Source of the DNA: Acidovorax delafieldii
GTDB taxonomy: Bacteria; Pseudomonadota; Gammaproteobacteria; Burkholderiales; Burkholderiaceae_C
Direction of reading: 5' to 3'
NCBI GenBank assembly: GCA_002377855.1
Contig: DFQQ01000023.1
Location: 62,001 to 126,000 of the forward strand
Length of the DNA: 64,000 nucleotides
Below are positions 58,041 to 64,000 of this stretch, piece after piece; within the stretch, counting starts at the first letter, position 1, and every line of letters starts with the position of its first letter. The notes under the pieces are model-generated. The model did no database searches. It worked only from the letters and a program-made list of their open reading frames with translations, and had not been told where the DNA came from. Both the position numbers and the translations under genes were made by a program.

Positions 58041-59930
58041 ATGAAGTACCCCACACCTCGCGCCCGAAAGCAGGCGTTGTCGTTGTCCCTGCGCCCCGGT
58101 CTGCTGGCCCTGGCCACCACCGGCCTTTGTGCCATGTACGCGCCAGCGAGCGCCCAGACCTCTGCCGCAGGCACCGCTTTGCTGGCGCAAAACCTGCGTG
58201 CCCCGTCCATGTCTGAGACCGTGGTGACAGCCACGCGCACCGAGCAGCCCCTGTCGGATCTGGTGGCTGATGTGTCCATCGTCGATCGCGAGAGCATTGA
58301 GCGCAGCGGCGCTACGGGACTGGGCGACTTGCTGGCTCGTCTGCCAGGGGTGGAAATGTCGCGCAATGGCGGCCCCGGCAACGCCACCAGCCTGTTCCTG
58401 CGCGGTGCCGAAACTCGCTTCACCGCGGTGTACATCGACGGCGTGCGCATGGACTCCCAATCGACCGGCGGCGCTGCTTGGGAGGCCATTCCTCTCGGGC
58501 TCATTGACCGCATCGAAGTGCTGCGTGGCCCGGCAGGTGCGGTGTATGGCTCTGATGCGCTCGGTGGGGTGATCCAGATCTTTACCAAGCGCGGCGAAAA
58601 GGGATTTGCACCTTTCGCCTCTGTGGGCGTGGGCAACCGGGGCACCACCAAGCTGGAAGCCGGCATGAGTGGCGCCAGTGGCACGGTGGATTACGCGTTG
58701 GGCTTGCTGCGTGAGGACAGTGACGGCTTCAATGCACGCCCCATAGCCGGCCAGAACCCCGACAAGGATGGCTACCGCAATACCGCCGGCAATGCCCGGG
58801 TGGGCGTTCAACTCAATGCGGTGCACCGTCTGGAAGGCACGCTGATGGTGGGCGATACCAACAGCGGTTACGACAACGGCCTGGGCAAGGACGACCGCAA
58901 CCTGCACACCATGCACGCGCTGGGCCTGAACTGGCAGGCGCAGTGGAGCAGCGCCTACAAAACCCGGTTGAGCTTCACCGATTCGCGTGACGAATACGAA
59001 ACCACCCCTTCGGTATACCTGTCGGACACGCGCCTGCGCGGCTACCTGTTCCAGAATGAATGGCGCCAAGGTGCCCACCAGTTCACGGCTGCGCTGGAGC
59101 GCCGCGAGGACCACCTGGAGAACAACCCCATCGATCGCGACCGCTCGCAAAACGGCGTGGCGCTGGGCTATGGCTACAACGCTGGCGGGCACACGGTGCA
59201 GATCAACGTGCGCCACGACAACGACAGTGAGTTTGGCGGCAAGGGCACCGGCAGCGTAGCCTATGGCTACGCCATCACGCCACAGTGGCGCGCCACGGCA
59301 TCGGTGGGCACGGCCTTTCGTGCGCCTACGCTCTACCAGCGGTTCAGCCAATACGGCGTGGGCTCGCTGCGCCCTGAAACGGCACGCAACGCCGAGCTGG
59401 GCGTGCGCTATGCCCAGGGCAGCAGCAGCTTCTCTGCGGTCGCATTTCGCAACCGGGTCCGTGACTTGATTTTGTTTGCTGGTGCTGGGCCGTGCGTGTC
59501 CACGTTTGGTTGCTACGCCAACACTGCCCGCGCTGAATACAAGGGCGTGACGCTGGCTGCCTCGCACCGCGTGGGCGCCGTGCAATTGCATGGCTCGCTT
59601 GACCTGCAGCGCCCGCGGGACCTGGACACCGGCAAACAACTGGCCCGCCGCGCCAAGCACCACGGCACCTTCGGGGCCGATACCTTGGTGGCAGGCTGGA
59701 CGCTGGGGGCTGAAGTGCAGGCCTCGGGCCGACGCTATGACACCGTTGCCAATACCAACGTGCTGGGCGGCTACACCCTGGTCAACCTTTACGCCAGCAC
59801 CCGCATTGCCCGCGACTACACCTTGCTGGCCCGCGTGGACAACCTGGCCGACAAGGACTACCAACTGGCCCGCACCTACGCCACCCCCGGCCGCACGGTG
59901 TTTGTGGGCCTGAAGTGGGCACCGCAGTGA
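58041..59930 (+). CDS. btuB: TonB-dependent cobalamin receptor BtuB
   Basis: 629 residues. Signal sequence ending near ASAQTSA (about residue 39), then TonB box region SETVVTATRTEQPLSDLVADVSIVDRE, plug at about 70-170 (LPGVEMSRNGGPGNATSLFLRGAETRFTAVYIDGVRMD), then a beta-barrel ending ARTYATPGRTVFVGLKW. The riboswitch and the cobalamin genes downstream support cobalamin as the substrate. Its TGA overlaps the cobB start (GTGA). Confidence 0.94.
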   Translation: MKYPTPRARKQALSLSLRPGLLALATTGLCAMYAPASAQTSAAGTALLAQNLRAPSMSETVVTATRTEQPLSDLVADVSIVDRESIERSGATGLGDLLARLPGVEMSRNGGPGNATSLFLRGAETRFTAVYIDGVRMDSQSTGGAAWEAIPLGLIDRIEVLRGPAGAVYGSDALGGVIQIFTKRGEKGFAPFASVGVGNRGTTKLEAGMSGASGTVDYALGLLREDSDGFNARPIAGQNPDKDGYRNTAGNARVGVQLNAVHRLEGTLMVGDTNSGYDNGLGKDDRNLHTMHALGLNWQAQWSSAYKTRLSFTDSRDEYETTPSVYLSDTRLRGYLFQNEWRQGAHQFTAALERREDHLENNPIDRDRSQNGVALGYGYNAGGHTVQINVRHDNDSEFGGKGTGSVAYGYAITPQWRATASVGTAFRAPTLYQRFSQYGVGSLRPETARNAELGVRYAQGSSSFSAVAFRNRVRDLILFAGAGPCVSTFGCYANTARAEYKGVTLAASHRVGAVQLHGSLDLQRPRDLDTGKQLARRAKHHGTFGADTLVAGWTLGAEVQASGRRYDTVANTNVLGGYTLVNLYASTRIARDYTLLARVDNLADKDYQLARTYATPGRTVFVGLKWAPQ

Positions 59931-61327
59931 CCCCATCCACGCCTTTGCAGGCGGAGGCGCCCGCTGCCGCCGGCTGCCCCGCCTTGTTGATTGCCGCCCC
60001 CGCCTCGGGGCAGGGCAAGACCACGGTGACGGCGGCGCTGGCGCGGCTGCACACGCGCCGGGGCTTGCGTGTGCAAGTGTTCAAATGCGGGCCGGACTTT
60101 CTGGACCCGCACTGGCACCAGCTCGCAAGCGGCCAGCCGGTGCACCAGCTGGATCTGTGGATGAACGGCGAGGCCGACTGCCGTCAGCGGCTGCATGCGG
60201 CGGCGCAAGGCAACGACCTCATCCTCATCGAAGGCGTGATGGGCCTGTTTGACGGCACCCCCAGCGCGGCAGACCTGGCCCAGCACTTTGGTGTGCCGGT
60301 GCTGGCGGTGGTCGATGCATCGGCCATGGCAGGCACTTTTGGTGCGCTGGCCTTTGGCTTGCAGCACTACCGCCCCGGCATGCCCTGGGCGGGCGTGCTG
60401 GCCAACCGCGTGGGCAGCGAACGGCATGCGCAGATGCTGCGCGATGGCCTTCGTGACAGCGCAGACTGGATGGGCGCGCTGATGCGGGTGAGCCATGGCG
60501 AAGAGCCAGCTGGCGCCAGCAGAAAAGGCGCGGCCTTGCTGCCCGAGCGCCACCTGGGCCTGGTGGCAGCACACGAGCTGGCCGACAGCGCCCAGCGCCT
60601 GGACGCTGCGGCCGACGCACTGGCCGCCACCCCACTGGGCCAGATGACCGCGCCAGACCTGCAGCGCTGGGCCGTGGAGTTTCCGGCGCCTGACAACACC
60701 AGCCCCGTGCCCGCCTTGCTCGCGGGCCGCACCGTGGCCGTGGGGCGTGATGCAGCGTTTTGCTTTACCTACGCCGCCAATTTGCAAACGCTGGAGCAAC
60801 TGGGTGCGCGCGTGGTGTTCTTCTCGCCGCTCGACGACGCTGCCTTGCCAAAATGCGACGCTGTGTGGCTGCCCGGTGGCTACCCTGAACTGCATACCGA
60901 TCGCATCGCCGCCAACACCGGCATGAAGGCGAGCCTCATGGCCCATGTACAGCAGCGCAAGCCCGTGTGGGCCGAGTGCGGCGGCATGATGGCGCTGTTC
61001 GAATCCATCACGCTGACGGACGGCACCCAGCACCCCGTGTGGGGTCTGCTGCCCGGACATGTCCGAATGCAAAAGCGCCTGGCCGCGTTGGGACCGCAGC
61101 AACTGGTGGTGGATGGGCACACGCTGCGCGGGCACACCTTCCACTACTCCACCGCGCAAAGCGATGCCCCCGTGGTGTCGCGCACGTCGCGGCCCGACGA
61201 ACCGGTGGCGGCCGATGCCGGCGAGGCGCTGTACCGCCTGGGCAGCATCCACGCCAGCTACTTCCACGCCTGGTTCCCCTCCAGCCCGGTGGCGGTGGCA
61301 CGGCTGCTGGGTGGATCCACGGCATGA
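59927..61327 (+). CDS. cobB: cobyrinate a,c-diamide synthase
   Basis: Amidates side chains a and c of (hydrogeno)cobyrinic acid using ATP and glutamine. 466 residues from GTG 59927 overlapping the btuB stop. N-terminal ATPase part with LLIAAPASGQGKTTVTAALA, LILIEGVMGLFDG near residue 100; C-terminal glutaminase with VWLPGGYPELH near 315 and PVWAECGGMMALF near 347 (catalytic Cys). Also called CbiA in other nomenclature. Confidence 0.92.
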   Translation: MTPSTPLQAEAPAAAGCPALLIAAPASGQGKTTVTAALARLHTRRGLRVQVFKCGPDFLDPHWHQLASGQPVHQLDLWMNGEADCRQRLHAAAQGNDLILIEGVMGLFDGTPSAADLAQHFGVPVLAVVDASAMAGTFGALAFGLQHYRPGMPWAGVLANRVGSERHAQMLRDGLRDSADWMGALMRVSHGEEPAGASRKGAALLPERHLGLVAAHELADSAQRLDAAADALAATPLGQMTAPDLQRWAVEFPAPDNTSPVPALLAGRTVAVGRDAAFCFTYAANLQTLEQLGARVVFFSPLDDAALPKCDAVWLPGGYPELHTDRIAANTGMKASLMAHVQQRKPVWAECGGMMALFESITLTDGTQHPVWGLLPGHVRMQKRLAALGPQQLVVDGHTLRGHTFHYSTAQSDAPVVSRTSRPDEPVAADAGEALYRLGSIHASYFHAWFPSSPVAVARLLGGSTA

Positions 61328-61932
61328 GCAGCGCCGGGCTGCGGGCCAGCCGCTCCGAGCTGATCCTGGGTGGTCAGAAAAGCGGCAAGTCCCGCCGCGC
61401 TGAACTACTGGCGCACGCCTGGCTGGCCCAGTCGTCCGCACACAACGCCGTGCTGATTGCTACCGCCCAGCCGTGGGACGGCGAGATGCGCGAACGCATT
61501 GCCCGCCACCAGCGTGACCGGGCCGAGCGCGTGCCGGGCTTGCAGACGGTGGAAGAGCCTCGTGACCTGGCGGCGTCCCTGGCGCAGCACAGCACCGCGC
61601 ACACGCTGGTGGTGGTGGATTGCCTCACGCTGTGGCTGACCAACTGGCTTATGCCTGCGGGTGACGATGCACTGGATTTAAAGCAAAAACAGGCCCTGGC
61701 GCTTGATTGGAAAGCGCAGGCAGCTCACTTTTTGATAGCAATTGAGCAGGCCCCAGGCCCCGTCGTGCTGGTGGGCAATGAGATCGGCCTGGGCGTGATC
61801 CCCATGGGCCGCGAAGTGCGCGCCTTTGTCGATGCGCTGGGCGTGCTCAACCAGCAAGTGGCGCAGGCATGTGAACGTGTCACGCTGATGGCGGCCGGCT
61901 TGCCGCTGACCTTGAAAGAACCTTTGCGATGA
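61324..61932 (+). CDS. cobP: adenosylcobinamide kinase / guanylyltransferase with in-frame repeat
   Basis: Phosphorylates adenosylcobinamide and adds GMP in nucleotide-loop assembly. 202 residues from ATG 61324. P-loop LILGGQKSGKSRRAE near residue 13, RIARHQRDR near 59, EEP near 78, VVVDCLTLWLTNWL near 95, LVGNEIGLGVIPMGREVRAF near 150. Residues about 118-141 (KQKQALALDWKAQAAHFLIA) are coded by a copy of the dispersed repeat. Four-base overlaps on both sides. Confidence 0.93.
   Translation: MSSAGLRASRSELILGGQKSGKSRRAELLAHAWLAQSSAHNAVLIATAQPWDGEMRERIARHQRDRAERVPGLQTVEEPRDLAASLAQHSTAHTLVVVDCLTLWLTNWLMPAGDDALDLKQKQALALDWKAQAAHFLIAIEQAPGPVVLVGNEIGLGVIPMGREVRAFVDALGVLNQQVAQACERVTLMAAGLPLTLKEPLR
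61685..61745 (-). repeat. dispersed palindromic repeat inside cobP, copy 11
   Basis: AAAAACAGGCCCTGGCGCTT, then GATTGGAAAGCGCAGGCAGC, then TCACTTTTTGATAGCAATTG: reverse orientation, with the GATAGCA head, GCGC pair and GGCC tail of the family. Read in frame in cobP. Confidence 0.8.
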
Positions 61933-62885
61933 AACCGACCCCTGTGCGCCGCATTTTGATGGTGCTGGCCATCGTGCTGTTGTTGCTGGTACTCATGGTC
62001 TCGCTGGCCCGTGCGCAGGGCACGGCGGCGAGCGCGCCTGCCGCGGCGGGCGTGCGCGTGACCGACGACCGGGGCCGTACCGTGGCCTTGCCCCAGGCGC
62101 CGCAGCGCATCGTCAGCCTGCTGCCATCGCTGACCGAAACCATATGCGCGCTGGACCAATGCCACCGCCTGGTGGGGGTGGACCGTTATTCCAACCACCC
62201 CGCCAGCGTGCAAAAGCTGCCCAAAGTGGGTGGCGGTCTGGACCCCAACATCGAAGCCATCGTGGCCCTGCGGCCCGATGTGGTGGTGATGTCTGTCTCG
62301 TCCCGTGCGGGCGAGCGGCTGGAGGCGCTGGGCGTGAAGGTGGTCACGCTCGAGCCCAAGACCCATGCCGACGTGCAGCGCGTGCTGGGCACCGTGGCCC
62401 GCCTGCTGGACCAGCCCGACGACGCCGCCCGCAAGGTGTGGCGCGTCATCGATGCCGCAGTGTCTGCCGCTGCCCAAAGCCTGGCGCCCGAAGCCCGCAA
62501 CACCCGCGTGTACTTTGAAGTGAGCCGTGGCCCCTATGGCGCGGGCGAGTCGTCGTTCATCGGTGAAACGCTCACGCGCCTGGGCGTGAAGAACATCGTG
62601 ACCGCATCGCTCGGGCCTTTCCCACGCCTGAATCCTGAGTTTGTGGTGCGTGCCAACCCCGACCTCATCATGATGGGCAACCGCAGCATGCAAGGCATGG
62701 TGCCGTACCCTGGGTGGGACACCCTCAAGGCCGTGCGCGAGCAGCGCGTATGCGTGTATGGGCCAGACGACTCGGACACCGTGGTGCGCCCCGGCCCGCG
62801 CATGGCCGAGGCCGCGCGGCTGATGGCCCAGTGCATCAATGAGAAGATGGCCCGCAAACCCAGCCCTGCAGGCAACCGGCCATGA
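61929..62885 (+). CDS. btuF: cobalamin ABC transporter periplasmic binding protein
   Basis: 318 residues. N-terminal signal/anchor (RRILMVLAIVLLLLVLMVSLARAQG). BtuF/FhuD-like fold with PQRIVSLLPSLTETICAL near residue 58, VGVDRYSNHPASVQKLPKVGG near 82 and PDVVVMSVSSRAGERLEALG near 120. Overlaps both neighbours by four bases. Confidence 0.9.
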   Translation: MKPTPVRRILMVLAIVLLLLVLMVSLARAQGTAASAPAAAGVRVTDDRGRTVALPQAPQRIVSLLPSLTETICALDQCHRLVGVDRYSNHPASVQKLPKVGGGLDPNIEAIVALRPDVVVMSVSSRAGERLEALGVKVVTLEPKTHADVQRVLGTVARLLDQPDDAARKVWRVIDAAVSAAAQSLAPEARNTRVYFEVSRGPYGAGESSFIGETLTRLGVKNIVTASLGPFPRLNPEFVVRANPDLIMMGNRSMQGMVPYPGWDTLKAVREQRVCVYGPDDSDTVVRPGPRMAEAARLMAQCINEKMARKPSPAGNRP

Positions 62886-63943
62886 GCGAACACAGCCCCC
62901 TTCCCGCGGCAGGTCATCAGCGTGCATCCCACGGTGGGCTGCCTACCGCACGGCAGCGCGCATTGTGGCTGTTGCTGGGCTTGGTCGCGCTATCCGTGGT
63001 GCTGGCGGGCGTGGGCGCCAGCGTGGGCAGCACAGGCTTTGACAGCGTGCTGCGCTTGGCCGACGACCCGCTGGCAGCGCGCATCGTGTGGGACATTCGC
63101 CTGCCGCGCAGCCTGGGCGCGTGGCTCGCCGGTGCGCTGCTGGGTCTGGCGGGCGCGGTGGCGCAGGGGTTGTTTCGCAATCCGTTGGCCGACCCCTTTT
63201 TGCTGGGCAGCGCCTCGGGCGCATCGCTGGGCGTGGCGTTGGCCATGGCGTTGTTTGGCGTGGCACCGGCCACCGTGTGGCTGGTCAAACTGGGGCTCAC
63301 GGGTGCGGCCTTCGCAGGCGCTGTGCTGGCCGTGCTGCTCACGCTGCAATTGGCGCGTGGCGTGCAGCACACCCTGCGCTTGTTGCTGGCCGGGGTGATC
63401 GTGGGCGTGGTGCTGGGTGCCATCAAAGACCTCATCACCCTGGCCGCGCCCGACATCATTCCATCCATGCAGGGCTTCAACTTGGGCAGCGCGGGTTTCA
63501 TTGGCTGGGCGTCTTGCGTGCTAATGGCTGCGGCCTGGTGCGTGTGCGCCTTGGCGGCCTGGGTATTCAGCCGTGCGCTGGATGGGCTGAGCCTGGGCGA
63601 GGCCACGGCCGCCAGCCTGGGCCTGCCGCTGGCCCCCATGCGGCTGGCCCTGGTGGCGGTGTTGGCCCTGGCCACCGGCACGGCCGTGGCGCAGACGGGG
63701 CTCATCGCCTTTGTGGGGTTGGCCGCGCCGCACCTGGTGCGCTCCATGGCCAAAATCACCCATGCCTGGCTGGTACTGCTGGCCAGCCTGATGGGCGGCG
63801 TGCTGCTGATGGGGGCCGATGTGCTGGCCCGCTGGGTGATCGCCCCGCAAGAGCTGCCGGTGGGCGTGCTCACGGCCGTGCTGGGCGGCGGCTACTTGCT
63901 GTGGCTGATGCACCGTCGTACCGGACAAGGGGGCGTGCTGTGA
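62882..63943 (+). CDS. btuC: cobalamin ABC transporter permease
   Basis: 353 residues, FecCD family with about ten helices. RLPRSLGAWLAGALLGLAGAVAQGLFRNPLADPFLLGSASGASLG near residue 73 is the family signature region, and LVGAGLAAPHLVRS-like (IAFVGLAAPHLVRSMAK) near 275 the ATPase-coupling loop. ATG 62882 overlaps the btuF stop. Confidence 0.93.
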   Translation: MSEHSPLPAAGHQRASHGGLPTARQRALWLLLGLVALSVVLAGVGASVGSTGFDSVLRLADDPLAARIVWDIRLPRSLGAWLAGALLGLAGAVAQGLFRNPLADPFLLGSASGASLGVALAMALFGVAPATVWLVKLGLTGAAFAGAVLAVLLTLQLARGVQHTLRLLLAGVIVGVVLGAIKDLITLAAPDIIPSMQGFNLGSAGFIGWASCVLMAAAWCVCALAAWVFSRALDGLSLGEATAASLGLPLAPMRLALVAVLALATGTAVAQTGLIAFVGLAAPHLVRSMAKITHAWLVLLASLMGGVLLMGADVLARWVIAPQELPVGVLTAVLGGGYLLWLMHRRTGQGGVL

Positions 63944-64000
63944 CCACGTTGCACGCTCCTCAATTGATAGCTATCCACGCTCACCAGATGGGCGCTACCG
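63940..64000 (+). CDS. btuD: cobalamin ABC transporter ATPase, 5' end only
   Basis: GTG 63940 overlaps the btuC stop (GTGA). Only about 20 codons are visible before the window ends (MTTLHAPQLIAIHAHQMGAT). The identity rests on position in the operon. The first codons contain CAATTGATAGCTATC, similar to the repeat head. Confidence 0.6.
   Translation, partial: MTTLHAPQLIAIHAHQMGAT
63958..64000 (+). repeat. possible dispersed repeat fragment at the start of btuD
   Basis: CTCAATTGATAGCTATCCAC, then GCTCACCAGATGGGCGCTAC: the GATAGCT head and GGGCGCTA part fit the family. Cut by the window end, so it cannot be confirmed. Confidence 0.35.

Noticed and set aside
57750..59936. Open frame of 728 codons antisense to btuB and the riboswitch
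   Set aside because: Runs across the riboswitch and btuB, with no family motif and biased composition; a shadow of btuB.

Overview
The window is a GC-rich, densely coded chromosomal segment. I read it as a member of the Comamonadaceae (Betaproteobacteria), most likely Acidovorax or a close relative. This rests on the overall gene content, the linked lon/tRNA/ilvD/acs housekeeping genes, the complete cbb3 oxidase locus with its FNR-type regulator, and a family of about 50-60 bp palindromic repeats of the kind I associate with this family. No plasmid, phage, transposase or CRISPR signature was seen. The genus is an inference.

Layout. 1-2692: the 3' end of lon, then tRNA-Gly, tRNA-Cys, a second identical tRNA-Gly and tRNA-Leu. 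2706-15615: housekeeping genes, namely a YgjP-like metallopeptidase, murI, class I and class II fumarases (divergent), a UPF0114 membrane protein, acs, a LapA-like protein, a small cytochrome c, a Trp-rich peptide, ilvD and a bacterioferritin. 15859-20050: a Fur-box-preceded iron uptake locus on the minus strand (fecI-like sigma factor, fecR-like regulator, TonB receptor with STN domain). 20195-21707: lgt and an unknown membrane protein. 22256-28176: a malonate locus (GntR regulator, malonyl-CoA decarboxylase, Bug-type binding protein, enoyl-CoA hydratase, malonyl-CoA synthetase).

28349-31620 is the most unusual part: five complete attC-like recombination sites and one decayed one, in direct orientation, with no integrase gene in view. 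This is a cluster of integron cassettes lacking an integrase. It holds six cassettes: two near-duplicate 318-bp units and a shorter relative with no convincing gene, one small two-helix membrane protein, one HEPN/AbiJ-like gene carrying a single-base frameshift, and one 340-residue orphan whose acidic residues are ordered as in PIN nucleases. The last two are candidate defence or toxin genes.

31809-39707: a DUF3592-like protein, then a LysR regulator divergent from an amidohydrolase and a full branched-chain-amino-acid type ABC transporter (binding protein, two permeases, two ATPases). 39878-51637: a micro-oxic respiration block comprising a universal stress protein, ccoI, ccoS, ccoNOQP, ccoG, ccoH, a small membrane protein, an FNR-family regulator, hemN and a TauE-like protein. 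Four FNR-box-like sequences lie in front of its transcription units, so the regulator probably controls its own neighbourhood. 52004-55758: an HD-GYP phosphodiesterase overlapping a PAS-GGDEF-EAL protein. 55836-57667: a TSUP transporter, a probable 6S RNA, zapA and a zapB-like partner. 57730-64000: a cobalamin riboswitch followed by an overlapping operon btuB-cobB-cobP-btuF-btuC-btuD (the last cut by the window edge).

A palindromic repeat family occurs at about a dozen places. Most copies are intergenic, three lie in the integron cassettes, and two lie inside coding sequences (enoyl-CoA hydratase and cobP), where both are read in the same frame and give the same KAQAA peptide core.
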